From contig JAIRRR010000289.1 of NCBI GenBank assembly GCA_031255875.1, positions 1 to 5,248 of the forward strand: a stretch of 5,248 bases of DNA. Reading direction: 5' to 3'. Below, one piece after another: positions 1-5,247 of the stretch. A program made the translations under genes and the position numbers. Origin of the DNA: Treponema sp. GTDB lineage: Bacteria > Spirochaetota > Spirochaetia > Treponematales > Breznakiellaceae. Within the stretch, counting starts at the first letter, position 1; each line of letters begins with the position of its first letter. Under the pieces are notes generated by a model, which saw only the letters and a list, made by a program, of their open reading frames with translations, was not told the DNA's origin and searched no databases.

Positions 1-218
1 GCCAGCACGTCGAGCCTTCCGGTTTTGCCGCCGGCTATGTCCGCAGGCAGATCCTTGTCTTCGAGTATCTCTACTGCGGCCAGGCTGCCCTTGCCCGTCC
101 GGGCCAGGACGGCGCTCAGAAAGGCCAGGAGCTGCCGCTCGTCGCCCTTCTCGCCCATGACCTTTTGAAAGGCGAAATCGTTGAGCGGCTTTAAGCGTCT
201 TCCTTCCGCGCGGGCCAA
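1..218 (-). CDS. Rpn-family PD-(D/E)XK nuclease / putative transposase, N-terminal part (3' end outside window)
   Basis: The minus strand reads an open frame from 218 to the window edge: 72 complete codons, then two bases of the next. It begins MARAEGRRLKPLNDFAFQKV. The opening LKPLNDFAFQKVMG, the L-x-F-L-x-A-V-L helix near residues 30-38, VEIL near 49-52 and GRLDVLA from residue 67 match the usual start of Rpn-like proteins (recombination-promoting nuclease, formerly called PD-(D/E)XK transposases); D70 is in the position of a catalytic aspartate. Such proteins are typically around 250-350 aa, so most of this one is missing. I chose the TTG at 218-216 because AGGAAGG lies six bases upstream and it is just ahead of the conserved block; the frame stays open further upstream but has no well-placed ATG that I found. 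These genes are often multicopy in spirochaete genomes. The family assignment is good; whether this copy is intact cannot be judged. Confidence 0.72.
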   Translation of the reverse strand, partial: MARAEGRRLKPLNDFAFQKVMGEKGDERQLLAFLSAVLARTGKGSLAAVEILEDKDLPADIAGGKTGRLDVL

Positions 219-332
219 GGCTAACCTTCCTGTAACTTTCTGCCGGAATTTGCCGCCCCTCTGAGGAAACTCTCCGGGGAACTGCGGGGCTGTTCTGCGG
301 CCTTGCCATGCGGCAAGAAGCTGCCCTGAAAA

Positions 333-344
333 CCGGAATTCCGG
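333..344. repeat. 12-bp perfect palindrome in the Rpn-gene leader
   Basis: CCGGAATTCCGG is a perfect 12-bp palindrome 10 to 21 bases downstream of the predicted minus-strand start. A second inverted repeat, CTTGCC/GGCAAG with a four-base loop, lies at 302-317. Either could be a repressor site or an RNA hairpin in the leader; nothing in the sequence decides between these, and short GC-rich palindromes also occur by chance. Confidence 0.35.
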
Positions 345-360
345 AACAACCCCGCTTAAA

Positions 361-389
361 AATATAGTACTTTTTGAAAAGAGGGGCAA
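361..389 (-). promoter_or_regulatory. Predicted sigma70-type promoter for the minus-strand Rpn-family gene
   Basis: Read on the minus strand, TTGCCC (389-384) is followed by exactly 17 bases and TATATT (366-361). These match the -35 and -10 consensus at 4/6 and 5/6 positions. Transcription would start near 354, giving a leader of about 135 bases before the TTG start at 218. This is a prediction from sequence only. Confidence 0.55.
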
Positions 390-412
390 TGCGGCCTGTG
401 TGAATGCGGCCT
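388..412. repeat. 10-bp direct repeat between divergent promoters
   Basis: AATGCGGCCT occurs at 388-397 and again at 403-412, a period of 15 bases. The first copy touches the outer edge of the minus-strand -35 box and the second ends eight bases before the plus-strand -35 box. The position suits a regulator controlling both directions, but only two copies are present and the regulator is unknown. Confidence 0.4.
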
Positions 413-420
413 ACGGCGAA

Positions 421-449
421 TTGACACAGGGGGGAAAAAATTGTATGCT
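421..449 (+). promoter_or_regulatory. Predicted sigma70-type promoter of the pot operon
   Basis: A consensus -35 box TTGACA (421-426) is followed by a 17-base spacer and TATGCT (444-449, 4/6 to the -10 consensus). Transcription would start near 456, so the leader to potA would be about 280 bases and would include the whole inverted-repeat element at 459-620. No other good -35/-10 pair was found between here and potA; TATAGT at 617-622 resembles a -10 box but lacks a convincing -35. Confidence 0.6.
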
Positions 450-458
450 TTTTAGAAG

Positions 459-620
459 TATAGAGCCTGTCCCAAAACTAATTGACTGTGCGCTACGCGC
501 ACGGTTTTAGGACAGGCTCTTGCGGTTTTTTCGGACGAAAGCCTGCGGCTTTCAGCCTTGCAAAACCGCGAATTTCAAGGTTGCTTTCCCAAAAACTGAA
601 GTTTTGGGAAAGCCTCTATA
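459..620. mobile_element. MITE-like inverted-repeat element, about 160 bp
   Basis: The two ends are inverted copies of each other: 459-479 and the reverse complement of 600-620 agree at 19 of 21 positions. The cores are AGAGCCTGTCCCAAAACT and AGAGGCTTTCCCAAAACT, with TATA outside each, consistent with a TA target duplication, although the exact boundary is ambiguous because TATA is itself palindromic. Three hairpins fill the element: 462-478 pairs with 504-520 (16 of 17) and encloses GTGCGC/GCGCAC (488-502); GCGGTTTT 522-529 pairs with 562-569 and encloses a perfect GAAAGCC/GGCTTTC stem (537-553); and 583-594 pairs perfectly with 602-613. There is no coding capacity, so any transposase would act in trans. 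TA duplication and this kind of tip fit IS630/mariner-like or some IS5-group elements; the parent is not identified. It could instead be a REP-like intergenic repeat. Confidence 0.65.
462..531 (+). terminator. Possible attenuator: strong hairpin plus T-run in pot leader
   Basis: The first hairpin of the element (arms 462-478 and 504-520, one mismatch, inner stem 488-493/497-502) is followed by TTTTTT at 526-531. The T-run begins five bases after the stem rather than directly at its foot, and the inner stem is followed at two bases by only four T's, so this is a poor match to a standard intrinsic terminator. It is listed because it lies directly downstream of the only good pot promoter and would be the first thing transcribed. 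Confidence 0.25.
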
Positions 621-647
621 GTAAAACTTTATTTTTGATAGGAATTT

Positions 648-737
648 ATGAAGAGCACGGACCGCCAGGGCCAATCGCCGCTTGTTTCCGGGGAAGCCGG
701 GATCCGGGATTGCCCCCGGAAAAGAAAAAGAACATGA
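648..737 (+). CDS. Possible 29-codon leader ORF overlapping the potA start
   Basis: ATG at 648 opens a 29-codon frame ending in TGA at 735-737. The peptide starts MKSTDRQGQSPLVSG and ends in the basic run PRKRKRT. AGGA at 640-643 lies four bases before the ATG. Its stop overlaps the potA start as ATGA, the same four-base overlap type that joins potA to potB and potB to potC. I recognise no family. The likely role, if it is translated, is to carry ribosomes through the hairpin at 685-722 and couple translation to potA. It may equally be a chance frame, being short and of unremarkable composition. Confidence 0.35.
   Translation: MKSTDRQGQSPLVSGEAGIRDCPRKRKRT
685..722 (+). promoter_or_regulatory. 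Hairpin covering the potA ribosome-binding region
   Basis: TTTCCGGGG (685-693) pairs perfectly with CCCCGGAAA (714-722), and the loop contains a further CCGG/CCGG stem (697-700 with 704-707). The 3' arm includes GGAAA at 718-722, part of the only purine-rich tract (GGAAAAGAAAAAG after re-reading from 718 as GGAAAAG) that could serve as a ribosome-binding site for the ATG at 734. Folding would therefore hinder initiation unless ribosomes translating the leader ORF open it. The pairing is seen in the sequence; the effect is inferred. Confidence 0.4.
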
Positions 738-1906
738 ACGGGCAGGAACTGCTGCGGCTGGAGAGGATAACGAAGAATTTCGGGGATACCCAGGTGCTAA
801 AGGGGATCGACCTTTCCGTCAGCGCCGGGGAATTTATTACCCTCCTGGGATCCTCGGGCTGCGGGAAAACCACCACCCTCAGGATTATCGCCGGGCTGGA
901 AAGCGCCGATTCGGGCAAGGTGTACCTGGCCGGGCAGGATATCAGCGGCTTCGAACCCAACAAGCGGAACGTAAACATGGTATTCCAGAATTACGCCCTG
1001 TTCCCGCACATGACCGTGGAATCGAATATAGGGTACGGCCTGCGGATCAAGGGCCGGTCAAAGGCGGAAATCCGCAAGGCCGTGGAAGAAGCCCTGGACA
1101 TGGTCCAGCTCTCCGGTTTTGAAAAGCGCCTGCCTGCGGAGCTTTCCGGGGGGCAGAGGCAGCGGGTCGCGGTAGCCCGGGCCATGGTGAACCGGCCCAA
1201 GCTGCTGCTCCTGGACGAGCCTTTGGGCGCCCTCGATTTGCAGCTCCGCAGGCAGATGCAGCTTGAACTCAAGCGGCTCCAAAAACAGCTCGGAATCACC
1301 TTTATCTATATTACCCATGACCAGGAGGAGGCCCTCTCCATGTCCGACCGGATCGCGGTAATGCGGGACGGCCGTTTCGAGCAGCTTTCCCCGGTTATCG
1401 AGCTTTACGAAAAGCCGAAAACAAGTTTTGTTGCCAAATTTGTGGGGAGCGCCAATATTATCCAGGGCAGGGTGGGTTCCGGCTTTCTGAGCGCCGGGCT
1501 CCTGGCCTCCGAAGAGAACGACAAGGTTCTGATTATCGAGCGGGACGAAGGCCGGGTAAAGGCGGCGATCCCGCCCGATCTGCCGCCTGAAATAGCGGGC
1601 AGGCTGGGGCCGGGCGCGCCGGTGACTGCGGCGGTCAGGACCGAGCATATCGACCTGGTGCCGGAGGCCGAGGCAAAGGCCGGCGAGGGCCTCAAAGCGG
1701 TGATACGGGACATGAGCTTTGCCGGGGGCCAGCTGCGGATCACGGTGGTTTTGCGGAGCCCCGAAGGCGCGGCGGGCGGCGGGCAGGAAATTATTGCCAG
1801 CCGCCACGGGATAGACTCGCCCCTGGACGTGGGCGATCCGGTGCGGGTAACCTGGGCCGCGCCGGAACACGCCGTCCTAGTGGACCTTGAGGAGCGCCCC
1901 CGGTGA
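734..1906 (+). CDS. potA: Spermidine/putrescine-type ABC transporter ATP-binding protein PotA
   Basis: This 390-aa protein is the cytoplasmic ATPase that powers the PotBC channel. It has all the ABC motifs in order: Walker A GSSGCGKT (39-46), Q-loop with Q85 in VFQNYALFPHMTV, signature LSGGQRQRVA (137-146), Walker B LLLLDEP with D161 and E162, D-loop through ALD at 166-168, and the H-loop His195 in ITHDQEEA. A C-terminal TOBE-type regulatory domain follows (about 240-385), with VRTEHIDLV at 301-309. The length is close to E. coli PotA (378 aa), and a short Gly/Ala-rich stretch sits near 345-350. The ATG at 734 is chosen because the family homology starts at once (LLRLERITKNFG); the frame is open back to 482, but that stretch runs through the inverted-repeat element. 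There is no strong Shine-Dalgarno site; a leader ORF overlaps the start. The gene overlaps potB by four bases (GTGA). Confidence 0.95.
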   Translation: MNGQELLRLERITKNFGDTQVLKGIDLSVSAGEFITLLGSSGCGKTTTLRIIAGLESADSGKVYLAGQDISGFEPNKRNVNMVFQNYALFPHMTVESNIGYGLRIKGRSKAEIRKAVEEALDMVQLSGFEKRLPAELSGGQRQRVAVARAMVNRPKLLLLDEPLGALDLQLRRQMQLELKRLQKQLGITFIYITHDQEEALSMSDRIAVMRDGRFEQLSPVIELYEKPKTSFVAKFVGSANIIQGRVGSGFLSAGLLASEENDKVLIIERDEGRVKAAIPPDLPPEIAGRLGPGAPVTAAVRTEHIDLVPEAEAKAGEGLKAVIRDMSFAGGQLRITVVLRSPEGAAGGGQEIIASRHGIDSPLDVGDPVRVTWAAPEHAVLVDLEERPR

Positions 1907-2817
1907 GCCGCGCGGAGGACCCGGGCGGACGTTCCCGGAACACGCGCTTCGCGTCCTCGGCAAAACGCTCTGCTTTTCTCATGACCCTGCCCATGTACCT
2001 GTTCACCCTGGTTTTTGTGCTGGGGCCCCTTGTCTACATGCTGGTGCTGAGCTTCCTCCGCCGGGGGGATGTCTGGGGGGTGTCCCTGTCGTTCACCCTG
2101 CGGAACTACAGCCGCATCGGCATTCCGGAATACGCGCGCACCTTTGTCCAGTCGATAAGGCTTGCCCTTTTCAGCACGGCGGCGGTGACCTTGTTCGGCT
2201 ATCCCTTCGGCTATTTTATGGCAAAGCTCAGGCCCCTCTGGCGGGCCAGGGTGATGATCATCCTCATCATCCCCTTCTGGACCAGTTCCCTGATGCGGCT
2301 CTACGGGTGGATCATCGTCTTCCGGGCCAACGGCATTCTGGACCGGATCCTCATGGCCGCGGGCCTTACCGCCGAGCCGCTGCGCCTGCTCTACACCTAC
2401 CAGGCTGTGGTAACCGGCATGATCTACGCCCTGCTCCCGTTCATGATCTACTCGGTGTACACCAGCGCCGAGAAGATGGACTGGGGGCTTGTGGAGGCGG
2501 CCCGCGTTCTGGGGGCCTCGCCCGCCCAGGCATTCCTGACCGTAACGCTGCCGCTGACCATGCCGGGGCTTTTTTCCGGAATCATACTTACCTTTATCCC
2601 TTCCATGGGGCTTTTCTTTATCGCCGACATACTGGGCGGGAACAAGGTAGTGCTGGTGGGGAATCTGATCCAGGAACAGCTGATGCGGGCCCACGACTGG
2701 CCTTTCGCGGCGGCGCTGAGCGTAGTATTGATGCTGATGACAACCTTCTTCATATATCTTTACCGCAGGCTGGCCCAGGCCACCGGGGGCAGCGGGGAAA
2801 TCGAGGGGCTTGTATGA
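1903..2817 (+). CDS. potB: Spermidine/putrescine-type ABC transporter permease PotB
   Basis: This is one of the two membrane subunits forming the translocation channel with PotC. The 304-aa product has about six hydrophobic segments (roughly 28-52, 84-106, 116-140, 165-186, 220-245 and 266-287). It carries the cytoplasmic EAA coupling loop that docks on PotA: EAARVLGASPAQAFLTVTLP at 198-217, with the invariant Gly204. It is longer than E. coli PotB (275 aa), mainly through a basic N-terminal tail of about 25 residues. I chose the GTG at 1903 because GAGGAG (1889-1894) lies eight bases upstream and the start overlaps the potA stop as GTGA. An ATG at 1981 (MTLPMYLF) is the main alternative, but it has no ribosome-binding site. 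The overlaps on both sides indicate translational coupling. Naming it PotB rather than PotC rests on gene order and on the PotC signature in the next gene. Confidence 0.93.
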   Translation: MSRAEDPGGRSRNTRFASSAKRSAFLMTLPMYLFTLVFVLGPLVYMLVLSFLRRGDVWGVSLSFTLRNYSRIGIPEYARTFVQSIRLALFSTAAVTLFGYPFGYFMAKLRPLWRARVMIILIIPFWTSSLMRLYGWIIVFRANGILDRILMAAGLTAEPLRLLYTYQAVVTGMIYALLPFMIYSVYTSAEKMDWGLVEAARVLGASPAQAFLTVTLPLTMPGLFSGIILTFIPSMGLFFIADILGGNKVVLVGNLIQEQLMRAHDWPFAAALSVVLMLMTTFFIYLYRRLAQATGGSGEIEGLV

Positions 2818-3644
2818 GGCGGAAAAAGGGGATGCTGTCGAAGACGTACCTTGCCGCGCTGCTGCTGATCATGTACATACCGATAGCCCTGGTAATCGCC
2901 TATTCCTTTAACCAGAACAGGGTCAGCTCGGTGTGGAGCGGTTTTTCCTGGCGCTGGTACGCCGAGCTTTTCAAGGACCGGGCCATGTGGAGCGCCCTGT
3001 GGAACAGCGTGTTCCTGGGCGTGGCGGCGAGCCTAAGCGCTGCGGTAATAGGGGCGCTGGCGGCCACGGGTTTAAGCCGGGCAAAACTTCCCGGCGCCGG
3101 GGTGATGAGCTATATAGCCGTACTTCCCATCATGATCCCCGAGATCGTCGTGGGGATGGTGTCCCTGGCCTTCTTCGCGCTTCTTGCCCTTCCCTTCGGC
3201 ATGCTCACCCTGGTCATCGCGCACACCGCCATGTGCATCCCCTATTCGTTCATCATGGTAAAGGCCCGGCTCGAGGGCATCGACAAGAGCTACGTGGAGG
3301 CGGCAAAGGACCTGGGCGCGGGGGAATGGCGGGCCTTCTACGATATTACGCTGCCGCTCATCATGCCCGCCGTAGTATCAAGCATACTAATCTCGTTTGC
3401 CATGAGTTTTGACGACGTAATCGTAAGCGTTTTTGTTACCGGGGTAAGCACCAATACGCTTCCCATCAGAATCTACACCCAGATGAAATTCGGCGTTACC
3501 CCGAAAACCAATGCCATGTGTACCCTGCTATTCGCGGCAACCGTTGCGCTGGTCCTGATTTCCGTGGCCGTCTCGCGGCCCCGGAATTCCACGGCCAGGC
3601 CAAAAAAAAGCCATGCGGATAGTATTGCAAATAAACTACAATGA
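2814..3644 (+). CDS. potC: Spermidine/putrescine-type ABC transporter permease PotC
   Basis: This is the second channel subunit, 276 aa, close to the usual PotC length of about 264. It begins MRRKKGMLSKTY, a positively charged cytoplasmic start before the first of about six membrane segments (roughly 11-32, 62-86, 98-122, 128-149, 182-207 and 234-254). The EAA loop EAAKDLGAGEWRAFYDITLP spans 162-181, with Gly168. The block SFDDVIVSVFVTG (198-210) followed by LPIRIY is typical of PotC. The C-terminal 20 or so residues are polar and basic (SRPRNSTARPKKSH) and would lie in the cytoplasm. GAGGGG at 2803-2808 is five bases before the ATG, and the start overlaps the potB stop as ATGA. potD follows after 15 bases. 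Confidence 0.94.
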   Translation: MRRKKGMLSKTYLAALLLIMYIPIALVIAYSFNQNRVSSVWSGFSWRWYAELFKDRAMWSALWNSVFLGVAASLSAAVIGALAATGLSRAKLPGAGVMSYIAVLPIMIPEIVVGMVSLAFFALLALPFGMLTLVIAHTAMCIPYSFIMVKARLEGIDKSYVEAAKDLGAGEWRAFYDITLPLIMPAVVSSILISFAMSFDDVIVSVFVTGVSTNTLPIRIYTQMKFGVTPKTNAMCTLLFAATVALVLISVAVSRPRNSTARPKKSHADSIANKLQ

Positions 3645-3659
3645 TAAGGAGCAATTGCC

Positions 3660-4733
3660 ATGAAAAGAATTTGGCTGCTACTCGTTTCCCTTGCAATAAT
3701 AAGCGCAGGCTGCGCCCGGGAAGCAGGGAAGAACCAACAGACGCAGGCCCCGCAGAACAGACAGTTTACCCTCTTTACCTGGGACGGTATGTTCCCGCAG
3801 GAAATCCTGGACGGTTTTGAAAGGGACTCGGGCTACCGGATCAACTATGTCAATTTTGATTATGATGAGACGATGCTCTCCAGGCTGGAAACGGCGGGCG
3901 GCGGGGATTACGATCTGATAATCGCCGACGACTATATTATCGAAACGGCAATCGCCGAAGGGCTGGTGCGAAAACTGGACAAGAGCAAAATCCCCAATTA
4001 CAAAAACGTGAACCCTGTTTACCTTAAACCCTTCTACGATCCTTCCGATGAATACACCCTGCCCTACGGGGCCGGGGTGCAGACCATCGTGTACGATCCG
4101 TCCCAGATAAATATCAATATTACCGGCTACGCGGACCTTTGGGATTCGAGCCTCAGGGGGCGGGTGGGGACCATCGCGAACTACCGGGTCATTAACGGGA
4201 TGGCCCTCAAGGTACTGGGCAAGAGCTACAATACCGAAAACCTGGACGACATCCGCGCCGCAGGGCAAAGGCTGCTCGGCCTGGCGGCGAATATCCGGCT
4301 TATTAAAGACGACGATCTGCAAAGCGATCTTCTCTCCGGGGAAATCGCGGCAGGCGTCATGTATACGTCCCAGGTAACCTCGGCAAAAATGGAAAACCCC
4401 GGCCTGGAAGTCGTCTTCCCCTCCGAGGGGATAGGCTACGGCATTATGGGCGCTTTTATTCCCAGCAAGGCGCCCAATGCCGACGCGGCCTACGCCTTCA
4501 TGGACTCTATACTGGACCCGCAGCGGGGGGCCGAGTGTTTTGAATACCTGGGCTACTACTGCACCTTTTCCGCGTCGGAACCCCTTATCAGCGGGGATTA
4601 TAAGGAATTCCTTACCCTGCCCGGGGGTTTCAACGTGGACATGGAGATGATCGGCAACATCGGCGGCGAGGCGGAAGAGGAGCACGCCCGCGTCTGGACC
4701 GCCTTCCGGGAAGCAACAGGGCTGTCCGAATAG
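3660..4733 (+). CDS. potD: PotD-like extracytoplasmic substrate-binding lipoprotein
   Basis: This 357-aa protein is the ligand-capturing component for PotABC. It starts with a lipoprotein signal: basic MKR, a hydrophobic stretch, then SAGC with Cys18 as the lipidation site. The -3 residue is Ser rather than Leu, a relaxation common in spirochaetes. E. coli PotD (348 aa) is instead soluble and periplasmic. Family landmarks are FTWDGMFP (39-46), DYDLIIADDY (83-92), KLDKSKIPNYKN (105-116), LPYGAGV (134-140), YADLWDSSLRGRVG (157-170) and GYGIMGAFIP (259-268). Against E. coli PotD (aligned from memory) W34 is kept as W41 and Y293 appears kept, but D168, E171, W229, W255 and D257 become N174, V177, Y235, G261 and M263. 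The pocket is therefore unlike that of a proven spermidine binder, and the ligand is uncertain. AAGGAG (3646-3651) is eight bases before the ATG, stronger than the sites of potA-C, which fits the usual excess of binding protein. Confidence 0.9.
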   Translation: MKRIWLLLVSLAIISAGCAREAGKNQQTQAPQNRQFTLFTWDGMFPQEILDGFERDSGYRINYVNFDYDETMLSRLETAGGGDYDLIIADDYIIETAIAEGLVRKLDKSKIPNYKNVNPVYLKPFYDPSDEYTLPYGAGVQTIVYDPSQININITGYADLWDSSLRGRVGTIANYRVINGMALKVLGKSYNTENLDDIRAAGQRLLGLAANIRLIKDDDLQSDLLSGEIAAGVMYTSQVTSAKMENPGLEVVFPSEGIGYGIMGAFIPSKAPNADAAYAFMDSILDPQRGAECFEYLGYYCTFSASEPLISGDYKEFLTLPGGFNVDMEMIGNIGGEAEEEHARVWTAFREATGLSE

Positions 4734-4756
4734 CCCGCAGCGGGCGCTTGATTTTT
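4733..4756 (+). terminator. Weak candidate terminator after potD
   Basis: GCCCG (4733-4737) and CGGGC (4741-4745) form a five-base-pair GC stem with a three-base loop, starting at the last base of the potD stop codon. TTTTT (4752-4756) follows after six bases. The stem is short and the T-run is displaced, so termination would be partial at best; read-through from the pot operon into the hemerythrin gene is possible. Confidence 0.3.
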
Positions 4757-4776
4757 CGGCATTCCCGTTTTATTAT
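4748..4776 (+). promoter_or_regulatory. Predicted sigma70-type promoter of the hemerythrin gene
   Basis: TTGATT (4748-4753, 4/6) is separated by 17 bases from TATTAT (4771-4776, 5/6). The start of transcription would be near 4783, giving a leader of about 57 bases. The AT-rich box stands out in a GC-rich region. The -35 box overlaps the T-run of the weak terminator after potD. Confidence 0.6.
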
Positions 4777-4784
4777 TATTGAAA

Positions 4785-4816
4785 GGCCTGACGGTAACGT
4801 GCGTTGCCGGCAGGCT
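4785..4816 (+). promoter_or_regulatory. Stem-loop at the 5' end of the hemerythrin mRNA
   Basis: GCCTG (4786-4790) pairs with CAGGC (4811-4815) and CGGTAAC (4792-4798) with GTTGCCG (4803-4809, one G-U pair). The two stems are separated only by an A/G mismatch and closed by a four-base loop, GTGC. A further G-U pair is possible at 4785/4816. It would begin about two bases after the predicted transcript start and ends well before the ribosome-binding site (4827-4833), with no T-run behind it, so it is not a terminator. Confidence 0.5.
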
Positions 4817-4839
4817 ATTTGAAAGAAAGGGGGTTTCTT

Positions 4840-5247
4840 ATGGCGAAATACGTATGGGACGACAGCCTGCTCACCGGGCAGGCGACAATTGACGCGCAGC
4901 ACAAAAAACTTTTTGAGGCGGTAAATGATCTTTTTGAAACAGCCGAGGCGGGCAAGGCCGAAGCGGACATAAAAAAGAGCCTGGATTTCCTTACCGATTA
5001 TACCATTAAGCATTTCTTCGACGAAGAAGCGCTCCAGCAAAAGTACCAGTACCCGGACTATCAAAACCACGTAAAGTACCACGAAGAGTTCAAGTCTACG
5101 GTCAGGAATCTGTCCCACCAGCTTATCCTCAAGGGAAGCTCCAAGGCCCTGGTAGACGATCTCTGCAAGAAGTTCGGCGACTGGCTGGTGAACCACATCA
5201 ATGTCCAGGACAAGAAATTCGCCGCCTATATCCGGGAGAAAGACTGA
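4840..5247 (+). CDS. Bacteriohemerythrin (single-domain di-iron O2-binding protein)
   Basis: This 135-aa protein is a single hemerythrin domain, the normal length for bacteriohemerythrins. All seven expected ligands of the di-iron centre are present: His21 (DAQHKKLF), His58 and Glu62 in HFFDE, His77 and His81 in HVKYH, and His119 and Asp124 in HINVQD. The opening KYVWDDSLLTGQATIDAQHK is typical of the family. It has no signal peptide or membrane segment, so it is cytoplasmic. The known role of such proteins is reversible O2 binding, used for O2 delivery, scavenging or sensing; in an anaerobe or microaerophile protection against O2 is plausible, but this is inference. The ATG at 4840 follows AAGGGGG (4827-4833) by six bases; an in-frame TTG at 4804 is rejected because it lies inside the leader hairpin and adds residues not found in the family. 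It has its own promoter and is probably not functionally tied to the pot genes. Confidence 0.95.
   Translation: MAKYVWDDSLLTGQATIDAQHKKLFEAVNDLFETAEAGKAEADIKKSLDFLTDYTIKHFFDEEALQQKYQYPDYQNHVKYHEEFKSTVRNLSHQLILKGSSKALVDDLCKKFGDWLVNHINVQDKKFAAYIREKD

Noticed and set aside
388..620. Possible CRISPR-like or phage att repeat cluster
   Set aside because: There are only two 10-base direct copies, and the remaining repeats are inverted rather than direct, with no regular spacers; a MITE-like element explains them better.
617..622. TATAGT at the right tip of the element as a -10 box created by the insertion
   Set aside because: No acceptable -35 box lies 16-18 bases upstream, and the TTGACA promoter at 421 is far better.
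482..733. An 84-codon N-terminal extension of PotA in the same frame
   Set aside because: It runs through the inverted-repeat element, has no ATG start or ribosome-binding site at 482, and shows no family similarity before the ATG at 734.
1405..2694. Long minus-strand open frame of 429 codons opposite potA and potB
   Set aside because: It is a shadow frame caused by high GC at third codon positions; the product is low in hydrophobic segments and rich in His, Gly, Pro and Arg, with no recognisable domain, while the plus strand carries clear ABC transporter genes.
1887..2813. Plus-strand frame fused ahead of potC, overlapping potB
   Set aside because: The part before 2814 is an out-of-frame reading of potB; PotC homology starts at the ATG at 2814, which has its own ribosome-binding site.
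3678..4685. Minus-strand open frame of 335 codons opposite potD
   Set aside because: It mirrors potD over almost its full length, has no recognisable domain, and potD has a clear start, signal peptide and family match.
4630..5196. Minus-strand frame of 188 codons opposite the hemerythrin gene
   Set aside because: It is antisense to a hemerythrin with all seven metal ligands, spans an intergenic promoter region, and shows no domain of its own.
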